Assembly (NCBI GenBank): GCA_934644855.1
Contig: CAKUDJ010000059.1
Location: 1 to 5,976 of the forward strand
Length of the DNA stretch: 5,976 nucleotides
Origin: an uncultured Elusimicrobiales bacterium
Lineage (GTDB): Bacteria > Elusimicrobiota > Elusimicrobia > Elusimicrobiales > Elusimicrobiaceae
Reading direction: 5' to 3'
Below, one piece after another: positions 1 to 5,219 of this stretch (the first letter of the stretch is position 1; the number at the start of each line of letters is the position of its first letter). The position numbers were made by a program, and so were the translations under genes. The notes under the pieces were generated by a model. The model made no database searches. It was not told where the DNA came from and saw only the letters and a program-made list of their open reading frames with translations.

Positions 1-976
1 ACTTAATACCGCCCCCGGTGCCGGACGGCGCGCTGCCGATACTCATAAGCATAGCTAAAATAAGCAAGGAGCAAGAAGACATGGAACTAATGCTGACCGT
101 ATTAAATCCGGCGGTCGTCATAGCTGCCGTACATTGAAAGACCGATTCCCACAGGTTCATTTCCGGGTTGGTAATAAATACCATTAAAGAGCCGAACGAC
201 AACAGCACCGTAGTAGCCAGTACAATAATTTTGGTGGTGTAGGAAATTTCTTTGGCGCGGCGCGTCACCCAATTAAAAATATCCGTCACCACAATAAACC
301 CCATGGACCCGGCCAAGGATAATGCCATGGTAATAATATTTACGGTTTTACTGTCATAAAAGCCCATTAAACTATCATTCCACAGGCTGAATCCGGCCGT
401 ACAAAAAGCCGATACGCTATGAAAAATACTATACCAGGCCGCTTGAAAAATGCCGTAATTGTGGTGCATAAAATAGTTGAACAGCAGCACCGCGCCCAGG
501 CTTTCCACCACGGCGGTAAAAATCATGGCGGCGCGTAGAAAATCGTGCAAGTTCAGTGTTTGTGGCAGGGCAAATTCCGCCGTCAGTACTTCTTTTTGGT
601 GGGGGCGCAGGCGGCGCGACGTGGATAAATACAAAAAAGAGGACATGGTCATATAGCCAAGCCCGCCCACCTGAATCATAAACAAAACCACCAGTTGACC
701 CAAAAAGGAATAAGAATCGGCAAAGTTTACGCTGGTAAGCCCGGTGGTAGACGCGGCGGATGCGGCGGTAAAAAGGTTATCCAGCCACCCCACGCTTTGG
801 GTTTTCATAAACGGGAGTGACAGCACAATCCACCCCAAAAAAGTATACATTACAATCCCCTGCAGTAAGTTTTGGTGGGGGGATAAACGCAAAACAAACA
901 GCGTGTACTTTTTGACAGACATTTTGATAAAGTCTTTCAGTTGGCAGAAAATTTCTTTCCAGTTAATGCTAGACAT
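1..976 (-). CDS. KtrB/TrkH-family potassium uptake channel subunit, C-terminus cut by window edge
   Basis: This is the membrane pore of a Ktr/Trk potassium uptake system, which normally works with a cytoplasmic nucleotide-binding RCK subunit (KtrA/TrkA) not seen here. I translated 325 residues from the ATG at 976; the frame is still open at the left edge. The sequence shows three of the four expected P-loop repeats, each with the selectivity glycine: STTGLTS (Gly79), FCTAGFS (Gly195) and TTAGFNT (Gly290). They alternate with hydrophobic helices, and the conserved GTGGGIK stretch follows at 319-325. About 120 residues, including the fourth pore repeat, should lie outside. The first pore loop near residue 75 is closer to KtrB than to TrkH, which has a longer N-terminus. 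About 30 residues precede the first membrane helix, and Met19 is an alternative start. Neither start has a good Shine-Dalgarno: the only AGGA lies 17 bases before the ATG. The family call is firm; the KtrB versus TrkH choice is not. Confidence 0.93.
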   Translation of the reverse strand, partial: MSSINWKEIFCQLKDFIKMSVKKYTLFVLRLSPHQNLLQGIVMYTFLGWIVLSLPFMKTQSVGWLDNLFTAASAASTTGLTSVNFADSYSFLGQLVVLFMIQVGGLGYMTMSSFLYLSTSRRLRPHQKEVLTAEFALPQTLNLHDFLRAAMIFTAVVESLGAVLLFNYFMHHNYGIFQAAWYSIFHSVSAFCTAGFSLWNDSLMGFYDSKTVNIITMALSLAGSMGFIVVTDIFNWVTRRAKEISYTTKIIVLATTVLLSFGSLMVFITNPEMNLWESVFQCTAAMTTAGFNTVSISSMSSCSLLILAMLMSIGSAPSGTGGGIK

Positions 977-982
977 ACTTTT

Positions 983-988
983 ATTATA
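983..988 (-). promoter_or_regulatory. Possible -10 element of the potassium channel gene
   Basis: A perfect TATAAT on the minus strand ends six bases before the ATG of the channel gene. No TTGACA-like -35 is visible 16-18 bases upstream, where the sequence is G+C-rich. If used, it would start the transcript at or beside the start codon, giving a leaderless or nearly leaderless mRNA. This agrees with the lack of a properly spaced Shine-Dalgarno, but it could also be a chance match in an A+T-rich gap. Confidence 0.35.
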
Positions 989-1026
989 ATAAATCCTGCG
1001 CGCGGGTGGGGAGTGCTAAGCGGGGC

Positions 1027-1062
1027 AAAAAAACTCCGCGCCCGGTAAAATGCGGCGCGGAG
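1027..1062 (-). terminator. Intrinsic terminator after the osmC pair
   Basis: On the minus strand CTCCGCGCC (1062-1054) pairs perfectly over 9 bp with GGCGCGGAG (1042-1034) across an 11-base loop, followed directly by seven T (1033-1027). It starts nine bases after the stop of the second osmC gene and closes the dnaJ-osmC-osmC run, so the potassium channel gene downstream should be a separate transcript. Confidence 0.9.
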
Positions 1063-1071
1063 CGGCCTGTT

Positions 1072-1455
1072 TTATTTCACTTCTATCGTATATTGGATGT
1101 CTTCCCGCAGGGAGTTATGCACCGGGCAGGTTTGCGCCGTTTGGGTGTATAAATCTTTTTGGGCTTGTGTGAAGTTCGCCGGATAAGCAAACGTCAGTTT
1201 CATTTCCGTCACGCGGCGCGGTGTGCCCCCGAAAACGGGTGCTACCGTCAGTTGCGTGCCGGAAACATCTTCCCCGCGTTTTTGGGCGGCGTAGCCTACC
1301 ATGGTAAGCATACAGGCCCCCAAAGCGCTGGCGAGCAGTTCGCCCGGCTGCATATCTTCGCGCGGGTCAAAATACGCCGTTTTTACGGCGGCGGTGTGCC
1401 CTTCCAAGCGGGCGGTGGTTTGTAAGTTGTTTCCCAATGTTATTTGTATAGCCAT
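1072..1455 (-). CDS. OsmC family protein (thiol peroxidase-like), downstream paralogue
   Basis: The 127-residue product is a full-length small OsmC/Ohr-superfamily protein. Family members reduce organic hydroperoxides with a pair of redox cysteines and are usually cytoplasmic dimers. Visible hallmarks are PGELLASALGAC with Glu39 and the presumed peroxidatic Cys48, the start of the long central helix; PRRV at 79-82; and TCPVHNSL with the presumed resolving Cys110. The two cysteines are 62 residues apart, the same spacing as in the neighbouring paralogue. The start is fixed by AAGGAGGGT (1470-1462) six bases before the ATG. It lies 61 bases after the other osmC gene and before a strong terminator, so the two are probably one transcript. 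The CPVH motif resembles the general OsmC-like (YhfA-type) branch more than Ohr. The exact substrate cannot be read from the sequence. Confidence 0.93.
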   Translation of the reverse strand: MAIQITLGNNLQTTARLEGHTAAVKTAYFDPREDMQPGELLASALGACMLTMVGYAAQKRGEDVSGTQLTVAPVFGGTPRRVTEMKLTFAYPANFTQAQKDLYTQTAQTCPVHNSLREDIQYTIEVK

Positions 1456-1516
1456 AATTTTACCCTCCTTGTATATACTAACAGTTTATGCCCGGTTTGT
1501 GCCGGGGGTTTTTGCA

Positions 1517-1915
1517 TTATAAAACGCGGACCGTTAATTTGACGTCTTTACTTAAAGTCTGATGCACCGGGCAGGCGTTTACGGCGGACAGATAAAACTT
1601 TTTCTGTTCTTGCGTAAAGTGCGCGGGGAAAGTAATGTCCAGCACAAATTCGCCCACGCGGCGCGGGTTGGCGGCCATAATTTTTTGTATGGATAAATGC
1701 GCGCCCGTAAAATCATCTCCGCGGGCGGCGGCCATTTTGCCCATAATGGTTAAGGTGCAGGAGGCAAAGGCGGCGGCCAGTAAATCGGTGGGGGAAAAAC
1801 AGCGCCCCTTGCCGCCGTTATCGGGCGGTAAATCGGTTTTTAAGGTGGTGCCGGTCGGGCCGTGAACGAGCGCGGTTTCGCCGTCGCCGGTATACGTGCA
1901 GGTAATTTCTGTCAT
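1517..1915 (-). CDS. OsmC family protein (thiol peroxidase-like), upstream paralogue
   Basis: The 132-residue product belongs to the OsmC superfamily. Key stretches are FSPTDLLAAAFASC, carrying the presumed peroxidatic Cys53, PRRVGEF at 84-90, and ACPVHQTL with the presumed resolving Cys115. Where the next paralogue has a glutamate this one has Asp44, a common variant in the family. The open frame extends 12 codons further upstream, to 1951, but that ATG lies inside a hairpin. The ATG at 1915 has AAGGAGC eight bases before it and gives the usual family length, so I chose it. The C-terminal halves of the two OsmC proteins align without large gaps and share PRRV, FTQxQK and CPVH, which points to an old tandem duplication. 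The gene sits between a DnaJ-type co-chaperone and its paralogue, in line with a stress-response role, probably removal of lipid or organic peroxides (inferred). Confidence 0.92.
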   Translation of the reverse strand: MTEITCTYTGDGETALVHGPTGTTLKTDLPPDNGGKGRCFSPTDLLAAAFASCTLTIMGKMAAARGDDFTGAHLSIQKIMAANPRRVGEFVLDITFPAHFTQEQKKFYLSAVNACPVHQTLSKDVKLTVRVL

Positions 1916-1923
1916 ATTGTAAA

Positions 1924-1930
1924 GCTCCTT
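1924..1930 (-). promoter_or_regulatory. Ribosome binding site that fixes the upstream osmC start
   Basis: AAGGAGC on the minus strand stands eight bases before the ATG at 1915 and rules in favour of that start over the ATG at 1951. It begins directly where the T-run of the preceding hairpin ends, so a transcript reading through the hairpin would expose the site immediately downstream of it. Confidence 0.8.
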
Positions 1931-1964
1931 ATAAAAATACCGCCGGAGCAAAAACTCCGGCGGT
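1931..1964 (-). terminator. Terminator or attenuator hairpin between dnaJ and osmC
   Basis: On the minus strand ACCGCCGGAG (1964-1955) pairs perfectly over 10 bp with CTCCGGCGGT (1948-1939) across a six-base loop. ATTTTTAT follows at 1938-1931. The T-run is five long and interrupted by an A, so termination may be incomplete. The hairpin starts nine bases after the dnaJ stop and touches the osmC ribosome site. No osmC promoter is visible between the hairpin and the gene, so I infer partial read-through, RNA processing at this hairpin, or an osmC promoter inside the end of dnaJ. Confidence 0.75.
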
Positions 1965-1972
1965 TAAATATT

Positions 1973-2938
1973 TTACCCGAGAGCCGCCAACTTGCTAAAC
2001 AAGTCTTTTTGCTCTTTGGTCAGGGTGCGAGGTACGTCTATGGTCAGCGTGACATATAAGTTGCCTTTGGCACTCAACCCCTTGCCGCTTAATTTTAATT
2101 TCTTGCCGCTGTGCGTTCCGGCGGGTACTTTTACTTTTACGGGGCCGTCCAACGTGGGTACATAAATGGTCCCGCCCAAAGCCGCAGTCCACGGCATAAT
2201 AATTACGGGCACCTGTAAATCTTCGCCCTCCAGCCTAAACTGCGCGTGCGGGCGGATTTTGATAATCAGGTACAAATCCCCATTCCCGTTGGCGGTGGGG
2301 TTGCCCATGCCTTTTAGTTTGATTTTTTTGCCTTCGCTTACTCCGGCGGGAAACTTGACCGTCACATTCCGCCCGCTCGGCAGCGTAAGCTGCATATTTC
2401 CGCCGCGGTGGGCTTCTTCCAAATTCAGGGCCAGTTCGGCTTCCACATCACCCGATTGCGCCCCGGCGGCCGCGCTGCGCCCGAAGTTCTGGCCGAAACC
2501 GCCAAAGCCGCGTCCGCCCATACCGCCCAAGTTGCCGAAAATGCTTTGGAAGAAGTCACTAAACCCTCCTGCGTCAAATCCGGCCCCGTTAGAGCTGAAG
2601 TTATAGCTGGTTTGTCCGCCGCCAAAATTGCCGTATTGTTGGTACTGTTGATACGGATTCGCGCCGGCACTGCTGCGGGAAGACCCGCCGCCGCGCGCAT
2701 AATTTTGGTAGCCTTCTTGGCCCACTTGGTCATAAATGGTGCGTTTTTGTTTATCCGAAAGCACGGTGTATGCTTCGTTCAAGTCCTTAAACTTTTCCGT
2801 CCATTTTGCCTTTTCCGTTTCCGGGTGTAAATCCGGGTGGCATTTACGGGCCTGCTGTTTGAATGCCTTTTTAATTTCGGCGTCTGTGGCTGTTTTGCCC
2901 ACGCCTAAAATTTTATAGTAATCTTTGTATTCTGCCAT
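1973..2938 (-). CDS. DnaJ-type co-chaperone without zinc fingers (CbpA-like, class B)
   Basis: This 321-residue J-domain co-chaperone stimulates the ATPase of DnaK and delivers unfolded clients to it in the cytoplasm. The J domain spans about residues 5-72 with the essential HPD at 34-36 and the helix III/IV stretch FKDLNEAYTVLSD. Residues 83-155 form a long Gly/Phe-rich linker with repeats such as GGMGGRGFGGFG. There is no CxxCxGxG zinc-finger region. From about 163 to 303 come the two beta-sandwich client-binding domains, including LEEAHRGG, FPAGVSEGKKIKLKGMG and VPAGTHSGKKLKLSGKG. This J, G/F, CTD order and length match CbpA and eukaryotic class II DnaJ rather than canonical DnaJ, so the genome may hold a separate dnaJ. 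AAGGAAG lies about ten bases before the ATG. No CIRCE heat-shock operator is visible upstream. Two osmC genes follow on the same strand. Confidence 0.95.
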   Translation of the reverse strand: MAEYKDYYKILGVGKTATDAEIKKAFKQQARKCHPDLHPETEKAKWTEKFKDLNEAYTVLSDKQKRTIYDQVGQEGYQNYARGGGSSRSSAGANPYQQYQQYGNFGGGQTSYNFSSNGAGFDAGGFSDFFQSIFGNLGGMGGRGFGGFGQNFGRSAAAGAQSGDVEAELALNLEEAHRGGNMQLTLPSGRNVTVKFPAGVSEGKKIKLKGMGNPTANGNGDLYLIIKIRPHAQFRLEGEDLQVPVIIMPWTAALGGTIYVPTLDGPVKVKVPAGTHSGKKLKLSGKGLSAKGNLYVTLTIDVPRTLTKEQKDLFSKLAALG

Positions 2939-2962
2939 AACTCATCACTTCCTTACCATCAT

Positions 2963-2972
2963 TTTATATAAT
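2963..2972. promoter_or_regulatory. Shared palindromic -10 between dnaJ-like gene and MFS gene
   Basis: The 52-bp divergent gap holds the palindrome TTATATAA (2964-2971). It gives TATAAT on the plus strand (2967-2972) and TATAAA on the minus strand (2963-2968). No convincing -35 hexamer is seen for either direction, and both leaders would be under about 20 bases. That either gene uses it is inferred from its position. Confidence 0.4.
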
Positions 2973-2990
2973 TTTTAAGAGAGATTCACT

Positions 2991-4211
2991 ATGTTATTAT
3001 TAACTAAAAAAGCCAACAAAACCCCTTGGAAACTGATTTTAACGACGGAGGCTTTTTCCTCGCTGACTAACCAGTTTATGCAAATTTTACTGCCGTGGTA
3101 TGTGTTAAGCACCACCGGCAGCGTGTGGTGGACCGGGGTGGTGGGCTTTTGCGCCTTACTGCCTAATATATTTTCTTCCGTTTTCGGCGGGCAGATAATT
3201 GATAAGTTCGGCCGCTCCAAAACCATGTTTGCGTGCGAGGTTTCCCAACTGGTGCTGATTGGTTTTATTGCCGTGTTGGTGGGGGCGGACCGGGCGGAAA
3301 CATGGCTTATCGGCCTGTTGGTTTTTGCCAGTTCCGTATTTGATGCGCCGGGGGAAATGGCGCGCACGGCTTTGTCGCCCACGTTTTCGCGCTATGCGGG
3401 GGAGCCGCTATCCAAAACTTCCGGCCTGATTGAAGCCATGGACGGTATTATGTCCGTAGCCGGGCCGCTTTTGTGCGGTGCGGTAATTGCCTGGGCGGGG
3501 TTGTTTAGCGCGTGGGTGATGTGCGCGGCCTTTTGCACGGTGATTGTGCTTTTGTGCCTGCTGGTGTTTACCAACCGCAAGCCGCGCGTGCTAAAGCCGG
3601 CGGTTTCTTACCGGGAAACCCTGGCGTATGTGCGTAATGACAAAATCATCTTGGAAAGTATTTTGTTTACGCTTCCTACTTTTTTGTTGGGGCAGGCGTG
3701 GGAGTTGATTATCCTGCCTGCTTATATTTACGAGCATGGGTTTAGCTCCCTGTATTTGGGGTTGTTGGGCGGGGCGTTTGGCTTGGGGGCGTTTATCGGC
3801 GCGTTGGCGTTTGCGGCGGCCGCGCGGCGGTTTAAGTTTTTTGCCCTGCTTACGTTTAATTATGCGGGGTATTTGTTATCCGTCCTGGTGCTACTATTTA
3901 CCTTGCCGAAAGCGGTGGTGTTGGCGGCAACCGTGTTGTGCGGCGTGCCGTTTGGGGCGTTTGGTGCTATGATGATTAGCATTATTTTGCTGCGCACCCC
4001 GGTAGAATTACGCGGCAAGATGTTGGGCGTGTTTGCCACGGCTACTTATACGGTGGAAAGCTTGTGCGTGCTGGGGGTGTCCGCCTGTATACACCGGTTC
4101 GGGTTAAGTTTTACGCTCTATACAGTAGCTGCAATATTTGCTATACTAATATTTGTCAGCTTGTTCGGCCGTGAAAAACGGGATTTTTGGACGGCCACCG
4201 CTACCCGGTAA
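2991..4211 (+). CDS. MFS transporter, DHA3/MFS_3-type exporter
   Basis: The 406-residue product is a 12-helix major facilitator of the branch that contains EntS and MefA-like exporters. It is proton-coupled efflux in the inner membrane; the substrate cannot be predicted. Motif A is clear in the loop after helix 2: GGQIIDKFGRSKTM at 66-79 with its Asp and Gly-Arg. The segment DAPGEMARTALSP at 118-130, followed by a helix with EAMDGIMSVAGPLLCG at 148-163, is typical of the MFS_3 branch. So is the second-half loop RTPVELRGKMLGV at 335-347. AAGAGAGA stands about six bases before the ATG. The length is normal, with no frameshift. The last codons contain a hairpin (4167-4196). No T-run terminator follows, and the tRNA-Asn promoter starts seven bases after the stop, so some read-through into the tRNA is possible. 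It is a single gene divergent from the stress cluster. Confidence 0.93.
   Translation: MLLLTKKANKTPWKLILTTEAFSSLTNQFMQILLPWYVLSTTGSVWWTGVVGFCALLPNIFSSVFGGQIIDKFGRSKTMFACEVSQLVLIGFIAVLVGADRAETWLIGLLVFASSVFDAPGEMARTALSPTFSRYAGEPLSKTSGLIEAMDGIMSVAGPLLCGAVIAWAGLFSAWVMCAAFCTVIVLLCLLVFTNRKPRVLKPAVSYRETLAYVRNDKIILESILFTLPTFLLGQAWELIILPAYIYEHGFSSLYLGLLGGAFGLGAFIGALAFAAAARRFKFFALLTFNYAGYLLSVLVLLFTLPKAVVLAATVLCGVPFGAFGAMMISIILLRTPVELRGKMLGVFATATYTVESLCVLGVSACIHRFGLSFTLYTVAAIFAILIFVSLFGREKRDFWTATATR
4167..4196 (+). other. Stem-loop inside the last codons of the MFS gene
   Basis: GGCCGT (4167-4172) pairs with ACGGCC (4191-4196), and inside it AAAAA (4174-4178) pairs with TTTTT (4184-4188) around a five-base loop. 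This gives an 11-bp stem with a small internal loop ending 12 bases before the stop codon. No T-run follows, so it is not a normal intrinsic terminator. It could protect or mark the mRNA 3' end, or be neutral. Confidence 0.35.
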
Positions 4212-4217
4212 AAAAGA

Positions 4218-4246
4218 TTTACAGTATTAAAAAAATTTGTTATACT
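4218..4246 (+). promoter_or_regulatory. Sigma70-type promoter of tRNA-Asn
   Basis: TTTACA (4218-4223) and TATACT (4241-4246) are separated by exactly 17 bases, close to the consensus. The predicted start lies about 33-35 bases before the mature tRNA, a normal tRNA leader length. Confidence 0.8.
4222..4238 (+). repeat. Direct repeat copy 1 of a 17-base pair flanking the tRNA leader
   Basis: CAGTATTAAAAAAATTT at 4222-4238 matches 16 of 17 bases with 4268-4284. This copy overlaps the last two bases of the tRNA -35 box and fills most of the promoter spacer. The A-rich composition lowers the significance. Confidence 0.55.
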
Positions 4247-4267
4247 ATTTAGGTAGTCAAGAGCAGG

Positions 4268-4284
4268 CAGTATTAAAAAGATTT
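4268..4284 (+). repeat. Direct repeat copy 2, just before the tRNA
   Basis: CAGTATTAAAAAGATTT matches copy 1 in 16 of 17 bases at an offset of 46 bases. It ends two bases before the mature 5' end of the tRNA, inside the predicted leader transcript. Confidence 0.55.
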
Positions 4285-4286
4285 AT

Positions 4287-4361
4287 TCGCCCTTAGCTCA
4301 ATGGTGGAGCGACCGGCTGTTAACCGGTAGGTTGAAGGTTCGAGTCCTTCAGGGCGAGCCA
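4287..4361 (+). tRNA. tRNA-Asn (anticodon GTT)
   Basis: The gene folds as a complete cloverleaf. The acceptor TCGCCCT (4287-4293) pairs with AGGGCGA (4351-4357). The D stem is GCTC/GAGC, the anticodon stem is ACCGG/CCGGT around loop CTGTTAA with GTT at 4319-4321, and the variable loop has five bases. The T stem is GAAGG/CCTTC with loop TTCGAGT. Discriminator G (4358) and an encoded CCA (4359-4361) complete it. All stems pair without mismatch. Discriminator G agrees with known bacterial tRNA-Asn. It has its own promoter and terminator. Confidence 0.98.
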
Positions 4362-4365
4362 TTTG

Positions 4366-4393
4366 AAAAACCACGCGCAAGCGTGGTTTTTTT
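4366..4393 (+). terminator. Intrinsic terminator of tRNA-Asn
   Basis: CCACGC (4371-4376) and GCGTGG (4381-4386) form a perfect stem with a GCAA tetraloop. It is extended by five A-T pairs and followed by seven T (4387-4393). It begins five bases after the CCA end. The A-run before and T-run after could also stop minus-strand transcription. Confidence 0.9.
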
Positions 4394-4431
4394 GTGGGTA
4401 AAAGGGAATTTTTGTTATCTGCGAGCCCTGA

Positions 4432-4537
4432 GCAAGCACCCTGCGTTGCTTGTGTAAGGACGAGAAAGGCGGAGCGATGTTTTTGTTTACGCACTGTAAA
4501 AAGGTACCGCTGTGCGTAAGGTCTTTTGGTTTTTACA
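4432..4537. repeat. Non-coding stretch with three inverted-repeat pairs between tRNA and pilin terminator
   Basis: The 160 bases between the tRNA terminator and the pilin terminator hold no defensible gene but three inverted repeats. CAAGCA (4433-4438) pairs with TGCTTG (4447-4452). TTACGCAC (4487-4494) pairs with GTGCGTAA (4512-4519). TGTAAAAA (4495-4502) pairs with TTTTTACA (4530-4537). The last two 8-bp pairs are perfect, interleaved and directly abutting, so they would form either alternative hairpins or a pseudoknot-like fold. No promoter is evident. It could be the remnant of a dispersed repeat, a small RNA, or untranslated sequence. Confidence 0.4.
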
Positions 4538-4554
4538 AACCCTTTTCCACCCAT

Positions 4555-4578
4555 AAAAAACGCCCCTTGCGGGGCGTT
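4555..4578 (-). terminator. Intrinsic terminator of the minus-strand pilin gene
   Basis: On the minus strand AACGCCCC (4578-4571) pairs over 8 bp with GGGGCGTT (4566-4559) around a four-base loop, and a T-run corresponding to A at 4555-4560 follows. It lies 21 bases after the pilin stop codon. There is no T-run on the plus side, so it acts in one direction. Confidence 0.88.
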
Positions 4579-4599
4579 GGTAAAAATCAAACAGCAACT

Positions 4600-5082
4600 T
4601 TAGTTAATTACATATTGGCCGTTTTTCATCTCACAGTTTCCGCTGGCGTCTTCCCGGCACATACTTTCACAAAGCCAAACGGTTTCCTGGCTGGCGGTGC
4701 AGGTAAATTCTCCCCCTACTCCGTTTAAGTTCGGGTAATAGGCAATAAAACTGTATGATATTTCACCCAGTTTGGAAGCCACAATACGGTCCTCCTTCAT
4801 GGTGTATTGATGCCGGCCAAAGAAAAAAGAGGCGGATTCTTTATTATCGGCATCAAACAAGTCTACATCCAGTTCGTTTAATTTGGTGGGGGCGGAGCGG
4901 TCCGGCCGGGAGGCTTTGGCGCGTAAGGCCGAATCCTGCAAAGTTCTTAAATTGGTTAAGGCTTCCATCGCTTCCGCCCGTACGACCGAGCGTTTGTATT
5001 TGGGCAACGCCACGGAAACCAACATGGCAATAATCAGCACTACGGCTAACATTTCAATAAGGGTAAAACCGTTGTTTTTCAT
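4600..5082 (-). CDS. Type IV pilin-like protein (prepilin), cysteine-rich C-terminus
   Basis: The 160-residue protein begins with a class III prepilin leader, MKNNG cleaved before Phe6. FTLIEMLAVVLIIAMLVSVA follows and continues into ALPKY, giving a mature N-terminal helix with the conserved Glu5. Prepilin peptidase would cut and N-methylate it, and the product would join a type IV pilus or type II secretion-like pseudopilus. The globular part is variable, with four cysteines at 128, 138, 142 and 150 that could form two disulfides after export. AAGGAGA sits six bases before the ATG. It has its own consensus promoter and terminator, so it is a monocistronic unit divergent from a second pilin-like gene. 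No assembly ATPase, PilC or peptidase is nearby. Whether it is a major pilin, a minor pilin or a pseudopilin cannot be decided, though its short length suits a minor subunit. Confidence 0.93.
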   Translation of the reverse strand: MKNNGFTLIEMLAVVLIIAMLVSVALPKYKRSVVRAEAMEALTNLRTLQDSALRAKASRPDRSAPTKLNELDVDLFDADNKESASFFFGRHQYTMKEDRIVASKLGEISYSFIAYYPNLNGVGGEFTCTASQETVWLCESMCREDASGNCEMKNGQYVIN

Positions 5083-5107
5083 AAAAAATCTCCTTTTGCT
5101 ATGTTAT

Positions 5108-5136
5108 AGTATATCGGTTTTTAGATAAATATTCAA
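5108..5136 (-). promoter_or_regulatory. Sigma70-type promoter of the minus-strand pilin gene
   Basis: On the minus strand TTGAAT (5136-5131) and TATACT (5113-5108) are separated by 17 bases. The start would fall about 18-20 bases before the ATG, leaving room for the AAGGAGA ribosome site. Confidence 0.8.
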
Positions 5137-5160
5137 TAGAATCCGGCCCCGGTGCCCGGC

Positions 5161-5188
5161 TTGAAAGCACGTTAAAAAAGAGTATAAT
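5161..5188 (+). promoter_or_regulatory. Sigma70-type promoter of the plus-strand pilin gene
   Basis: TTGAAA (5161-5166) and a perfect TATAAT (5183-5188) are separated by 16 bases. The -35 boxes of the two divergent pilin promoters lie 24 bases apart, and the gap is a G+C-rich stretch (5137-5160) with repeated CCGG that could hold a shared regulator site; that part is speculative. Confidence 0.85.
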
Positions 5189-5219
5189 AACTTATATATT
5201 CCAATTTTAAGGGGATTTT

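Noticed and set aside
1011..1019. GAGTGCTAA, an exact half of the CIRCE heat-shock operator
   Set aside because: The partner TTAGCACTC is missing nine bases upstream (about 3 of 9 bases match at 993-1001), and the site is next to the potassium channel gene, not the DnaJ-type gene.
1491..1513. Hairpin CCCGG/CCGGG followed by GGTTTTT on the plus strand between the two osmC genes
   Set aside because: The stem is only 5 bp, no plus-strand gene ends here, and on the minus strand no T-run follows, so it is not a convincing terminator.
1916..1951. N-terminal extension of the upstream OsmC protein starting at 1951
   Set aside because: That ATG lies in the terminator-like hairpin and lacks a ribosome site, while the ATG at 1915 has a well-spaced AAGGAGC and gives family-like length.
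2166..2830. Long plus-strand open frames antisense to the DnaJ-type gene
   Set aside because: They are low-complexity proline- or alanine-rich translations created by the Gly/Phe-rich codons on the other strand, and they lack a start signal.
4273..4590. Minus-strand open frame of 105 codons covering the tRNA-Asn
   Set aside because: Its C-terminal part, containing RPEGLEPSTYRLTAGRST, is the antisense of the tRNA, a frequent false annotation, and the frame also crosses two terminators.
4478..4728. Plus-strand open frame starting at an ATG after GGCGGAG
   Set aside because: Despite a ribosome-site-like GGCGGAG, it runs through the interleaved repeats and the pilin terminator and then antisense into the pilin gene, and it resembles no family.
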